From Frigoribacterium sp. PhB116 (GTDB taxonomy: Bacteria; Actinomycetota; Actinomycetes; Actinomycetales; Microbacteriaceae): DNA of 64,000 nucleotides. The stretch spans positions 1,116,001-1,180,000 of the forward strand of contig NZ_SOBE01000001.1 of the NCBI RefSeq assembly GCF_004364285.1. The letters run 5' to 3'. The notes below the pieces were generated by a model. It searched no databases. It had not been told where the DNA came from and worked only from the letters and a program-made list of their open reading frames with translations. The position numbers and the translations under genes are program-made. The stretch's first letter is position 1; each line of letters opens with the position of its first letter. Positions 24,674-34,221 of this stretch are shown piece by piece.

Positions 24674-25240
24674 GTGCACAGCATCGAACTCCTGCTCGAC
24701 GGGCCCGCCGACGCCCGGATCCGTGCCCAGTGGGCTGCGCTCTCCGACGCCGGTCTGCCCTCGCAGGCCGACCACGCGAGCAGCTCCAACTCCCCGCACG
24801 TGACGTTGCTGGCGCGGCGGGGCATCGACGGCGCGGCCGACCCGGCGCTGACCGAGCTGCTCGACCGCCTGCTCCCGCTGCCGGTCGTGCTCGGCGCGCC
24901 CCTGGTCTTCGGGCACGGCCGGGGGCACGTGCTCGTGCGCTCCATCGTCGCGACGCGTGCCCTGCTCGAGCTCCAGGCCGAGGTGCACGCGATCGTGGGC
25001 GGCGAGGACGACGTGACCCACTCCTCCCCCGGTCTCTGGGTGCCGCACGTCACGCTGGCGAGCCGGCTCGACGCCGAGGCGGTCGGCCGGGCCCTCGCCG
25101 CGGTCGAGGCGTTCGAGGACGAGGAGGCGCGCGAGGCCCCTGAGGGCGCCGGCGCCCCGGCGCCCGCCACGACCCCGAGCCTCGTCGCGGGTCGGCGGTG
25201 GGACCCGAGCGTCCGCACGATCGTCGTCCTCGGACGCTGA
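24674..25240 (+). CDS. 2'-5' RNA ligase / 2H phosphoesterase family protein
   Basis: A 188-aa member of the 2H superfamily, identified by two H-x-T/S-h motifs: PHVTLLAR near residue 41 and PHVTLASR near residue 124. The two histidines form the active site in RNA cyclic phosphodiesterases and 2'-5' ligases. Cellular substrates are mostly unknown in bacteria; tRNA ends or cyclic nucleotides are possible. It begins with GTG at 24674, with a weak -10-like CATCAT 6 nt upstream. It is divergent from the tRNA pair and convergent with the aldo/keto reductase gene. Confidence 0.85.
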   Translation: MHSIELLLDGPADARIRAQWAALSDAGLPSQADHASSSNSPHVTLLARRGIDGAADPALTELLDRLLPLPVVLGAPLVFGHGRGHVLVRSIVATRALLELQAEVHAIVGGEDDVTHSSPGLWVPHVTLASRLDAEAVGRALAAVEAFEDEEAREAPEGAGAPAPATTPSLVAGRRWDPSVRTIVVLGR

Positions 25241-25291
25241 CGGGGCGCCTGCCGGGAGTCGACGCCGCCAGCGAGGCGCCTCCTCCTCCTC

Positions 25292-26281
25292 CTACGAGGC
25301 CGGCGGTGCGGACGCCGCGTCGAGGGCCGCCAGGTCGCGGTCGTCGAGCTCGACCGACGCCGAGCCCAACAGGTCGTCCAGCTGCTCGACGGTGCGGGCG
25401 CTGGCCAGTGCGCCCACGACGCCGGGCCTCGACGCGAGCCACGCGACGGCGACGGCGGCAGGCGCGACCCCGTGCCGTTCCGCGACCTCGGCCACGACCT
25501 CGACGACCCCGAGGGCCTGCGGGGTCGCGTAGCTCGCCGCACGGCCCTCGCGCGGCGACGACCGGGGAGCGTCGCTGCCCCGGTACTTGCCGGTCAGGAG
25601 GCCGCTGGCGAGCGACGAGTGCGGGAGGACGGCGAGGCCGAAGTGGTCGACGACCGGGGCGGTCTCGGTCTCGTACTCGCCCCTCCTCACCAGGTTGTAG
25701 GGGTGCTGCACGGCGACGAACGGGTGCAGGCCGTCGCTGTCGGCGATGGCCAGGGCCTGGCGCAGCCGCCCGGCGGAGTAGTTGGAGGCGCCGGCGAAGC
25801 GGATCTTCCCCTCGTCGACGAGCTCGCTCAGCGCGGTCACCGTCTCGCGGAGCGGCGTCTCGTCGTCGTCGAAGTGCGCCGAGTACAGGTCGATGCGGTC
25901 GGTCCGGAGTCGGGTCAGCGAGGCCTCGACGGCGCTGCGGATGCTCGCCCGCGACAGGCCGGGCGCGGCCGGGTGCTGGCCGCACTTCGTGCTCACGAGC
26001 ACGCGGTCGCGGTTGCCCGGGCGGGCCAGCCAGCGGCCGATGATCGCCTCGGACTCGCCGCCCGAGTTGCCGGGCAGCCATGCCGAGTACACGTCGGCCG
26101 TGTCGACGACGCGGCCCCCGTCGCCGACGAACAGGTCGAGCAGCTCGAGTGCCGTCGGGGCACCGACCGTCCAGCCGAAGACGTTCGTGCCGAGGGCCAG
26201 GGGGAACGGGCGGGGGTCGTCGGACCAGTCGCCGTTCGCGAGGTCGATGAAGGAGTCCAGAGGTCCGCCGATCCGTGTCGT
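25292..26281 (-). CDS. Aldo/keto reductase without a standard start codon
   Basis: An NADPH-dependent aldo/keto reductase TIM barrel. The active-site Asp and Tyr are in VVDTADVYSAW, the Lys in VLVSTKCGQHP, and the His in DLYSAHFDDD. The family similarity runs upstream through PFPLALGTNVFGW and SFIDLANGDW to about 26260, but from the in-frame TAG at 26296 there is no ATG, GTG or TTG until a GTG at 26092, which would delete the start of the barrel and the catalytic Asp. The best family-length start is ACG at 26281 (329 aa). Either a rare start codon, a lost start (recent pseudogene), or a sequence error; one extra C in the CCC at 26282-26284 would join it to an upstream GTG. Confidence 0.75.
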   Translation of the reverse strand, partial: TTRIGGPLDSFIDLANGDWSDDPRPFPLALGTNVFGWTVGAPTALELLDLFVGDGGRVVDTADVYSAWLPGNSGGESEAIIGRWLARPGNRDRVLVSTKCGQHPAAPGLSRASIRSAVEASLTRLRTDRIDLYSAHFDDDETPLRETVTALSELVDEGKIRFAGASNYSAGRLRQALAIADSDGLHPFVAVQHPYNLVRRGEYETETAPVVDHFGLAVLPHSSLASGLLTGKYRGSDAPRSSPREGRAASYATPQALGVVEVVAEVAERHGVAPAAVAVAWLASRPGVVGALASARTVEQLDDLLGSASVELDDRDLAALDAASAPPAS

Positions 26282-26293
26282 GGGAGCCCCACG
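26279..26293. promoter_or_regulatory. Palindrome CGTGGG-AGC-CCCACG in the divergent promoter
   Basis: A 6-3-6 inverted repeat overlaps the presumed start of the aldo/keto reductase gene, next to a minus-strand TAGCGT (26296-26291) and 31 bp before the -10 box of the divergent glucosidase gene. Operator candidate for both. Confidence 0.35.
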
Positions 26294-26323
26294 CTACCGG
26301 GCGGAGCCGCCCTGCCGCTGCCG

Positions 26324-26329
26324 TATCGT
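26324..26329 (+). promoter_or_regulatory. -10 box of the GH13 gene
   Basis: TATCGT, 6 nt, ATG at 26336; leaderless arrangement. Confidence 0.55.
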
Positions 26330-26335
26330 GGCGGG

Positions 26336-28093
<1,758 letters not shown>

Positions 28094-28115
28094 GCGCCGC
28101 GCCCCTGCCGTCCCG

Positions 28116-28155
28116 CACGACGAAGCCCCCGACCGAGGTCGGGGGCTTCGTCGTG
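28116..28155. terminator. Bidirectional terminator between the GH13 and M23 genes
   Basis: A perfect 18-bp stem (CACGACGAAGCCCCCGAC and its complement) with a 4-nt CGAG loop, 22 nt past the GH13 stop and about 95 nt past the convergent M23 stop. Confidence 0.85.
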
Positions 28156-28249
28156 TCGGGGGCGAGCCCCGCAGCTCGTGCGCCGGCTGGTCACTGGCCG
28201 CACCGGGCCGGTCACCGACCCGCTCGGGCCCGTAGGCACCTCCGACGGG

Positions 28250-29428
28250 TCAGTTCGTGTTGGCGGTGAGCCAGGGGTACGGGTCGACGGGCACGCCGCC
28301 GAGGTGGATCTCGAAGTGCAGGTGGGCGCCGGTGCTGTTGCCGGTGCTGCCGACCTTGCCGACGAGCTGCCCCACGGTGACCTTCTCGCCGACGGAGACC
28401 TGGACGGAGCCGGTCTGCATGTGCGAGTACGTGGACGTGACCTTCTGGCCGCCGATGACGTGCTCGATCTCGACGTGGTTGCCGAAGGCGCCGCCCGGAC
28501 CGGTGACCGCGCTGACGGTGCCGTCGGCGATCGCCTGGATGGGCGAGCCCGCACCCGGCACGAAGTCCAGGCCGTTGTGGAAGGTGCTGCAGAAACCGCA
28601 GTTCGAGACGTGACGAGCGCCGAAGCCGCTGCTGATCGGCACCCCGGTGGCGAAGGGCCACTGGACGGTGCCGGCCACGTCGTTGGAGAAGGTGCTCGAG
28701 CTCGTCGAGGCGTACTCGCTGACGGGCGCGACCTTCATCTCGGTGACGGAGTAGCCGTCGCGGGACGCGGCGTCGTCGGCGGCGGCGCCGGCCACGAAGG
28801 TCTGGCTCGCGGTGGCCTTCTTGGCCACGGTCCGCTCGGCGGTGTCGACGAAGAAGGCGTTGGCGGGGACGGAGGTGGAGACGAGCATCGCGCCGGCGAA
28901 GACCATGGCGCCGACGACCGTGACGCGCTTGCCCGCGCTGCGGAACGCGCTGCGCTGACGGGGGGCCGCAGCCCGAGCCGTCGTGGCGGCAGCGGCTCGC
29001 GGGGCGGCGGCAGCTCGCGGGGCCACGGGGCGCTGCGCGGCACGCGCGGTCGCGCGGTTCGTCTCAGGGGCGGACACAGCCTCGGCGACGGCCGGGCGAC
29101 GGCCTCGACGGCGAGCAGCCTCGGCCTCGGCGGCGCGGCGCTCGGCCCTCGTGGCGTGGGCCGGGGCGGTCTCGGCGGCGGTCGACGCGACAGGAGCGGT
29201 CACGGCGGGAGCAGGCACGGGAGCGACGGGACCGGACACGTCGGGAGCAGGGGACGCGACGGGGACGGACACGGAAGCTGCGGCGCGACGCTCGGCCTCA
29301 CGGGCCTCGCGGCGGGTCGTGAAGACCTGCTGCACCGGGGCTCCGGTCGCGTCATCCCGCTGATCGACGGGTGCACGACGCGACTGCTGGTCGCCTTCGG
29401 GCTCGGCGATGGGGTGGGACTTCGACAC
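28250..29428 (-). CDS. M23 family metallopeptidase (peptidoglycan endopeptidase)
   Basis: A 392-aa zinc peptidase that cleaves peptidoglycan peptides. A long, basic and Ala-rich cytoplasmic N-terminus (residues 1-155) precedes one hydrophobic segment near 165-185, a signal anchor or late signal peptide. The C-terminal LytM domain has SSGFGAR, the zinc ligands H and D in HNGLDFVPG, YSHM, and the HLHFEIHLGG motif. Two cysteines in SNCGFCSTFH may form a disulfide. The ATG at 29428 begins the unusual cytoplasmic part; nothing shows how expression is set. Role: wall remodelling in growth or division. Confidence 0.9.
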   Translation of the reverse strand: MSKSHPIAEPEGDQQSRRAPVDQRDDATGAPVQQVFTTRREAREAERRAAASVSVPVASPAPDVSGPVAPVPAPAVTAPVASTAAETAPAHATRAERRAAEAEAARRRGRRPAVAEAVSAPETNRATARAAQRPVAPRAAAAPRAAAATTARAAAPRQRSAFRSAGKRVTVVGAMVFAGAMLVSTSVPANAFFVDTAERTVAKKATASQTFVAGAAADDAASRDGYSVTEMKVAPVSEYASTSSSTFSNDVAGTVQWPFATGVPISSGFGARHVSNCGFCSTFHNGLDFVPGAGSPIQAIADGTVSAVTGPGGAFGNHVEIEHVIGGQKVTSTYSHMQTGSVQVSVGEKVTVGQLVGKVGSTGNSTGAHLHFEIHLGGVPVDPYPWLTANTN

Positions 29429-29534
29429 GGGTGATGGATCCTCGGGGTTCGGGCGGGAGAGGGCTCATCGGCTCTCGAGGTCGAGGACGAGACGACTCCG
29501 GACGAAGGTCACGGAGAAGTAACGAACTCGTCAA

Positions 29535-29565
29535 GGGTAGCCGCTCGTTCACCAGATGGCTACCC
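29535..29565 (-). terminator. Hairpin downstream of the inositol-monophosphatase-like gene
   Basis: GGGTAGCC pairs with GGCTACCC across 15 nt, about 80 nt past that gene's stop. An overlapping ACCCG-CCTT-CGGGT stem (29562-29575) is mutually exclusive with it. On the minus strand TTGACG follows directly and may serve as -35 for the M23 gene. Confidence 0.5.
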
Positions 29566-29644
29566 GCCTTCGGGTGTCACGGTGGTGCAGACGCCGGACT
29601 TCTCGCAGGAAGGCCTGATCAGAGACCTTTTCGCGAGACGCAGG

Positions 29645-30499
29645 TCAGAACCCTGCATCCTCGAGGAGAGCATCGGCCGCCCGGGCGACGCTCGGTGCCG
29701 ACGCGACCACGAGCCTGCCGCTCGGCGCCTGGCCGTTCTCGCCGCGCACCACCGCGCCCGCCTCCTGCGCGACGAGCACGCCGGCGGCGTGGTCCCACGG
29801 CTTGAGGCCACGTTCGGCGTACACGTCGAGACGACCGGCCGCGACGGCGCAGAGGTCGAGGGAGGCGGCTCCCAGGCGACGAAGGTCGCGCACCTGCCCG
29901 ATCAGGCGGCCGACCACGGCGGCCTGCTCGACCCGCCGGCCGGCCTCGTACGAGAACCCCGTCGCGAAGAGCGACTCCGCGAGCGAGGCGGGGGCGGACG
30001 GGACGAGACGGTCCTCGCCCAGCCAGGCGCCGCCTCCTCGGCTCGCCGTGAACACCTCGCCCGAGAGCGGGTTCACGACGCAGGCGGCGAGGGCCGACCA
30101 GGTGAGCGGATCGGGGCCGCCCTCGACGACGGCGACGCTCACCGCCCACTGCGGGATCCCGTAGAGGAAGTTGACGGTGCCGTCGATCGGGTCGACTACC
30201 CACGTGAGGCCCGTGGAGGAGTCGTCGGGGTCGCCCTCCTCGCCGAGGAAGCCGTCGCCGGGACGCAGCGCGGCGAGACGGGCACGGAGGAACGACTCGA
30301 CCTCGCGGTCGGTGTGCGTGACCACGTCCACGAGGCTGCTCTTCGTGTCGGCGACCTCGACCCCCTCGGCACGCCGCGCGGCCGCGAGCCGGGCTGCGGC
30401 CGTGGTGACGTCGACGGCGAGGGCCAGGAGCTCGGCCACGTCCCGGGGGCTCGTGCCGGTGCTGGTGCTGTTCTCGGTGCTGGTGCTGGTGTCGTCCAT
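29645..30499 (-). CDS. Inositol monophosphatase family protein
   Basis: A 284-aa Mg-dependent phosphatase of the SuhB/IMPase/CysQ superfamily. The metal-binding sites are FLGEEGDPDD (Glu), TWVVDPIDGTVNFLYGIP (the D-P-I-D-G-T motif) and KPWDHAAGVLVAQEAGA (the W-D motif). Substrates in the family include inositol phosphate, histidinol phosphate, fructose bisphosphate and PAP, and none can be picked out here. The ATG at 30499 has AGGAG 5 nt upstream. It follows tRNA-Tyr and its terminator on the same strand. Confidence 0.91.
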   Translation of the reverse strand: MDDTSTSTENSTSTGTSPRDVAELLALAVDVTTAAARLAAARRAEGVEVADTKSSLVDVVTHTDREVESFLRARLAALRPGDGFLGEEGDPDDSSTGLTWVVDPIDGTVNFLYGIPQWAVSVAVVEGGPDPLTWSALAACVVNPLSGEVFTASRGGGAWLGEDRLVPSAPASLAESLFATGFSYEAGRRVEQAAVVGRLIGQVRDLRRLGAASLDLCAVAAGRLDVYAERGLKPWDHAAGVLVAQEAGAVVRGENGQAPSGRLVVASAPSVARAADALLEDAGF

Positions 30500-30543
30500 G
30501 AGGTCTCCTGGCGGTCGTGCTCGATCGACCGCAGAAACGACGA

Positions 30544-30567
30544 ACGGACCCGATCTCTCGAGTCCGT
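30544..30567 (-). terminator. Terminator of tRNA-Tyr
   Basis: ACGGAC-x-CGA pairs with TCG-x-GTCCGT around TCTC. On the minus strand TCGTCGTTTCTG follows. It separates tRNA-Tyr from the phosphatase gene. Confidence 0.65.
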
Positions 30568-30603
30568 CGTGGTGTCGCCTGCTCCCGGAGGAGCGGTGAA
30601 CTG

Positions 30604-30685
30604 TGGCAAGTGAGGGATTCGAACCCCCGAAGGCTACGCCAGCTGATTTACAGTCAGATCCCTTTGGCCGCTTGGGTAACTTGCC
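30604..30685 (-). tRNA. tRNA-Tyr (anticodon GTA)
   Basis: An 82-nt class II tRNA: acceptor GGCAAGT with ACTTGCC and discriminator A, anticodon loop CTGTAAA, a long variable arm (CTGGCGTAGCCTTC region), and T-arm with TTCGAAT. Confidence 0.96.
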
Positions 30686-30715
30686 ATGCACGCCCGGCCC
30701 ATGTAATCACCGACC

Positions 30716-30752
30716 GGAGGCGCCAGACAAATATACAGCCTCCGGCGCCTCC
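30716..30752 (-). promoter_or_regulatory. tRNA-Tyr promoter inside an inverted repeat
   Basis: The minus strand -10 TATATT (30735-30730) lies between arms GGAGGCGCC (30716-30724) and GGCGCCTCC (30744-30752). An alternative pairing CCGGAGGC/GCCTCCGG overlaps the same arms. AT content is locally high. Predicted start is near 30722, about 37 nt before the tRNA. Confidence 0.4.
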
Positions 30753-31005
30753 CGCTGACCACCCCGCCCCACCCCCTCCCTCCCTTCCGCCCTTCCGCCT
30801 CTTCTTCCGTGATTTGAGAGCGATCCGCGCCCTCCTGCCGTCGATCATCACGCGCTGCCGTCGCCAGAGCGCGAATCTGTCTCCGTTTGCATGTTCGACT
30901 TGATCGACACGGTCGAGCCCTCCCCCGGCCCCTGGACACCTCGTCTTGTCCACAGCACGCTCTGCGCGGCGGGAGAGACCGCAGCCGATTCAGCACCCTC
31001 AGCTG
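30753..31005. other. Gene-free spacer with polypyrimidine tract and left inverted repeat
   Basis: The stretch from about 30757 to 30809 is almost only C and T on the plus strand. The left copy of a 21-bp inverted repeat lies at 30807-30827. No gene is convincing; frames extending upstream of 31006 need a TTG start and show no family similarity. Confidence 0.5.
30807..30827. repeat. Left copy of a 21-bp imperfect inverted repeat
   Basis: CCGTGATTTGAGAGCGATCCG. Its reverse complement matches 31942-31962 at 18 of 21 positions. The two copies flank the AbiEi/DUF559-like gene. Confidence 0.6.
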
Positions 31006-31917
31006 ATGGACGCTCTTCTCTCCGAGCCGCTGGCTCGTCACGGTGGCCTCGCTTCACGCCGTCAGCTCCTGGAGGACGGCGCCTCGCAGGAGATGCTGGA
31101 CCGAGCGTGGCGCGCTGGTCACCTGCTCCGCGTCCGCCACGGCCTCTACGCGGCGCCGGATCTCGCGCCGGAGATCATCCGGTCCGCCCGCGTAGGCGGC
31201 GCGCTGGCCGGCCCGTCTTCGACGGCGCTCATCGGCGGATGGCAACCGCACGGTGCGCCGTTGTTCGTCAGCGTCCGCTCGAACGACCACCGGCTCCGTC
31301 ACCCCGACGACGCGGGCCGCCGCCTCACCCGACGAGACGAGTCGGTCGTCGTCCTCCGCGACGCGCACCACCTCGACCCGCTGGCCGACAGGCTGGTCGT
31401 CTCGCCCGTCCCTGCAGTGGCCCAGTCCCTGCTGCACCTCCCCGTGTGGGAGGCGGTGGCCGTGCTCGACTCGGTCCAACGAGCGGGACACGTCGTCGAC
31501 CCCGTCGACGTCGAGCTGGTTCGCCGACGGCTGCCTGCTCGCCTGCGCGCCGCGGTCGATCTCGCAGACCCCCGGGCGGAGTCGGGGACGGAGTCGATCG
31601 CGCGCGTTCGACTCGCGGACGCGGGGATCAAGACACTCGTGCAACCGGGACTCACCGAGTCGATCCGGCCGGATCTGCTCATCGGCGACCGGCTCATCGT
31701 CGAGTGCGTGAGCGTCGACCACCACTCCTCGGCCGCGTCGTACAACTCCGACCGACGACGGATCTCCGAGATGGTCGTCCTCGGCTACACGGTGCTCGAG
31801 TTCCCCTACCCGGACGTCATGTTCGCCTGGCCGGGCGTCCTCGCCACGGTCGAAGCGGCAATGTGGACGCTCGGCATCTCAAAGGGAGACATTCCTCGCC
31901 TCCGCGCACTGAGATGA
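31006..31917 (+). CDS. AbiEi-antitoxin-like winged helix plus DUF559-type nuclease-fold protein
   Basis: A 303-aa two-part protein. The N-terminus (residues 1-55: GGLASRRQLLEDGASQEMLDRAWRAGHLLRVRHGLYA) resembles the winged helix of AbiEi antitoxins. The C-terminal third (about 205-285: SGTESIARVRLADAGIKTLVQPGLTESIRPDLLIGDRLIVECVSVDHH) resembles DUF559/Vsr-type PD-(D/E)XK domains: an Asp in DLLIGD and a Glu in VECVS, but Val-Ser instead of the usual Lys two residues after the Glu, so cleavage activity is doubtful. No AbiEii toxin is next to it. The start at 31006 fits the family; no Shine-Dalgarno is seen. Such orphan proteins are common in actinobacteria and their role is unknown. Confidence 0.75.
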   Translation: MDALLSEPLARHGGLASRRQLLEDGASQEMLDRAWRAGHLLRVRHGLYAAPDLAPEIIRSARVGGALAGPSSTALIGGWQPHGAPLFVSVRSNDHRLRHPDDAGRRLTRRDESVVVLRDAHHLDPLADRLVVSPVPAVAQSLLHLPVWEAVAVLDSVQRAGHVVDPVDVELVRRRLPARLRAAVDLADPRAESGTESIARVRLADAGIKTLVQPGLTESIRPDLLIGDRLIVECVSVDHHSSAASYNSDRRRISEMVVLGYTVLEFPYPDVMFAWPGVLATVEAAMWTLGISKGDIPRLRALR

Positions 31918-31941
31918 ACGGCACCAACAGCGACCCGCGCT

Positions 31942-31962
31942 CGGATCCCTCTCAAATTTCGG
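31942..31962. repeat. Right copy of the 21-bp imperfect inverted repeat
   Basis: CGGATCCCTCTCAAATTTCGG, 25 bp after the stop of the AbiEi/DUF559-like gene; partner of 30807-30827. Confidence 0.6.
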
Positions 31963-32054
31963 GCCGACGGTGCCAGACCAGGCGGCAGCGGCCCACGGGC
32001 AGAGGCGGCCGGGGCAGGCAGAGGCGGCGGGTGCGGGCCGGGCCGGGCCGGCTG

Positions 32055-32543
32055 TCAGCGGAAGTTGACGAACTGGAGGTCGACGTCGAGGTCGGCCTTC
32101 TTGAGCAGGGCCATGGTGGCCTGCAGGTCGTCACGGCTCTTCGACTGCACGCGCAGCTCGTCGCCCTGGATCTGGCTCTTGACGCTCTTGGGGCCCTCGT
32201 CGCGGATGATCTTGCCGATCTTCTTCGCCGCGTCCTGCTCGATGCCCTCCTTGAGGGCGGCCTCGATGCGGTACTCCTTGCCGCTGGCGAAGGGCTCTCC
32301 CGCGTCGAGGTGCTTGAGGCTGATGCTGCGCTTGATGAACTTCGACTCCAGGACGTCGAGGACGGCCTTGACCCGCTCCTCCGTCGACGCCTTGAGGAGC
32401 AGCTTCTCGCCGCTCCAGTCGACCGACGCGCCCACGCCCTTGAAGTCGTAGCGCTGCTCGATCTCCTTCTGCGCCTGGTGGAGGGCGTTGTCCGCCTCCA
32501 TCTTGTCGACCTTGCTGACCACGTCGAAAGAGCTGTCTGCCAT
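32055..32543 (-). CDS. YajQ family nucleotide-binding protein
   Basis: A 162-aa protein of the YajQ family, two ferredoxin-like domains that bind nucleotides; in Xanthomonas a member binds cyclic di-GMP. It opens [36 protein letters not shown] and ends [18 protein letters not shown], both conserved. The ATG at 32543 lies 7 nt after TAAGCT on the minus strand. It stands alone between the AbiEi-like gene and the ferredoxin reductase terminator. Confidence 0.95.
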   Translation of the reverse strand: MADSSFDVVSKVDKMEADNALHQAQKEIEQRYDFKGVGASVDWSGEKLLLKASTEERVKAVLDVLESKFIKRSISLKHLDAGEPFASGKEYRIEAALKEGIEQDAAKKIGKIIRDEGPKSVKSQIQGDELRVQSKSRDDLQATMALLKKADLDVDLQFVNFR

Positions 32544-32550
32544 GTCGACC

Positions 32551-32556
32551 AGCTTA
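32551..32556 (-). promoter_or_regulatory. -10 box of the YajQ gene
   Basis: TAAGCT on the minus strand, 7 nt before the ATG at 32543. Confidence 0.55.
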
Positions 32557-32613
32557 GCCACGAGCGCCGGGGCCGGTGACGCCAGCGCCGGGAGCGCGCC
32601 CCGGAGACGACGA

Positions 32614-32657
32614 CGCGCCTCCTGCGGTCCGCCCGAGGGCAGGGCGCAGGAGGCGCG
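32614..32657 (-). terminator. Second hairpin after the ferredoxin reductase gene
   Basis: CGCGCCTCCTGCG and CGCAGGAGGCGCG form a perfect 13-bp stem over 18 nt, which itself contains GCCC-GA-GGGC. It backs up the hairpin at 32659-32680. Confidence 0.65.
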
Positions 32658-32658
32658 G

Positions 32659-32680
32659 GTCGCCTCCGAGAGGAGGCGAC
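32659..32680 (-). terminator. First hairpin after the ferredoxin reductase gene
   Basis: GTCGCCTCC-GAGA-GGAGGCGAC, a perfect 9-bp stem 6 nt past the stop codon on the minus strand. Confidence 0.7.
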
Positions 32681-32686
32681 GGCAGG

Positions 32687-34102
32687 TCAGACGGAGACGA
32701 CCGCCGCGTCGGAGTCGGAGCCCGTGTCCGGGCCTGCACCGGAGCCGGACCGCGAGACGCGGACCATCTCGTCGCGGGGCACGACCTTGACGCGCACGCG
32801 CTCGTGCTCGTGCTGCGCGCCGAGCGACTGCTCGTGCTCGTCGAGGCGGTGCCAGCCCTCGAGGTCGGTGTACTCGACGCCGCGCTGCTCGAGCAGGGCG
32901 GGGATCGCCTCGTCGGACGTGTCGGCGGGCTGCCACCAGCTCGCCTGGTCGTTGATGACGTGCTTGACGGTCTCCATGGCGTCGGACTTCGTGTGCCCGA
33001 TCAGGCCGACGGGCCCGCGCTTGATCCAGCCGGTGGCGTAGACGCCGGGCATGATCTGGTTGTCGTCGTCCATGACCTGGCCCTCGTGGTTCGGGATCAC
33101 GCCGCGACGCTCGTCGAAGGGGATGCCGTCGAGGGGCGAGCCGAAGTAGCCGACGGCGCGGTAGATCGCCTGCACCGGGACCTTCCGGATCTCGCCGGTG
33201 CCCTCGACGCCGCCCTGGCCGTCCGGCCGGGTGCGCTCGTACCGGAACGCCGCGACACGGCCCTCGTCGTCGCCGACGACCTCGAGCGGCTTCGCGTAGA
33301 AGTGCAGGTGCAGCCGACGCGACGCCGTGCCGACCTCGCGCTGACGCCACTGGTTCAGCACCTTGTCGATCACGAAGACCTGCTTGTTCGTCGCGATCGC
33401 GGTCTTCGAGGCCTCGTCGTGGTCGAAGTCCTCGTCGTGGACGACCATGTCGACGTCGCGCACCTCGCCGAGCTCGCGCAGCTCGAGCGGCGTGAACTTG
33501 ACCTGGGCAGGTCCGCGACGGCCGAAGACGTGCACGTCGGTGATCGACGACTGCTTGAGCCCGGCGTAGACGTTGTCCGGGATCTCGGTCGGCAGCAGGT
33601 CGTCGGCGTGCTTCGCGAGGATGCGCGAGACGTCGAGGGCGACGTTGCCGACGCCGACCACGGCCACGGACTGCGCGTCGAGCGGCCAGGTCCGCGGGAA
33701 GTCGGGGTGCCCGTCGAACCAGCTGACGAAGTCGGCGGCGCCGTAGCTGCCCTCGAGCTCGATGCCGGGGACGTCGAGGTCGGCGTCCTTGATGGCGCCG
33801 GTCGAGAAGATGACCGCGTTGTAGTGCTGCTTGAGGTCGTCGAGGGTGATGTCCTCGCCGTAGCGGACGTTGCCGAAGACGCGGATGTCGCCGCTGTCGA
33901 GCACGTCGCGCAGGGCGTTGACGATGCCCTTGATCCGCGGGTGGTCGGGGGCGACGCCGTAGCGGACCAGGCCGTAGGGGGCAGGCAGCTGCTCGAACAG
34001 GTCGATCGACACGTCGAAGGCCTTCTCGGCCTTGAGCAGGATGTCGGCGGCGTAGATGCCGGCGGGGCCGGCTCCGACGATGGCCAGTCGAAGGGTGGTC
34101 AC
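32687..34102 (-). CDS. Ferredoxin/flavodoxin-NADP reductase, FprA type
   Basis: A 471-aa FAD- and NADPH-binding reductase of the adrenodoxin-reductase group (mycobacterial FprA), moving electrons between NADPH and ferredoxins. The FAD motif is [17 protein letters not shown] at residues 5-21, followed by [19 protein letters not shown], a family signature. The NADPH motif is [17 protein letters not shown], and the C-terminal [18 protein letters not shown] closes the FAD site. The last 60 residues are a low-complexity tail. The GTG at 34102 is preceded by GAGAGA. It stands just downstream of the polyprenyl synthase gene on the same strand, 119 nt apart. Confidence 0.93.
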   Translation of the reverse strand: MTTLRLAIVGAGPAGIYAADILLKAEKAFDVSIDLFEQLPAPYGLVRYGVAPDHPRIKGIVNALRDVLDSGDIRVFGNVRYGEDITLDDLKQHYNAVIFSTGAIKDADLDVPGIELEGSYGAADFVSWFDGHPDFPRTWPLDAQSVAVVGVGNVALDVSRILAKHADDLLPTEIPDNVYAGLKQSSITDVHVFGRRGPAQVKFTPLELRELGEVRDVDMVVHDEDFDHDEASKTAIATNKQVFVIDKVLNQWRQREVGTASRRLHLHFYAKPLEVVGDDEGRVAAFRYERTRPDGQGGVEGTGEIRKVPVQAIYRAVGYFGSPLDGIPFDERRGVIPNHEGQVMDDDNQIMPGVYATGWIKRGPVGLIGHTKSDAMETVKHVINDQASWWQPADTSDEAIPALLEQRGVEYTDLEGWHRLDEHEQSLGAQHEHERVRVKVVPRDEMVRVSRSGSGAGPDTGSDSDAAVVSV

Positions 34103-34221
34103 GAGTTGTCTCTCTCTGCTGGTGTACGGCTCGGCGGTGCCGGCCGTGCGGACGGTGCGGTGTCTGTGGTGATCAGGTGCGGTGCAGCGGTGCAGTCGGT
34201 TCCGAGGAGGCGCGTCGCCGG

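Noticed and set aside
29429-29644. Possible c-di-AMP (ydaO-type) riboswitch before the M23 peptidase gene
   Set aside because: Such riboswitches precede wall hydrolase genes in actinobacteria, but the conserved GGGGGACC and GGGGUGAAU-type segments are absent; only a simple hairpin and an alternative stem are present.
30604-31962. Genomic island integrated at tRNA-Tyr
   Set aside because: The AbiEi/DUF559-like gene lies on the 5' side of the tRNA, whereas integration uses the 3' end; no integrase and no repeat of the tRNA 3' end were found.
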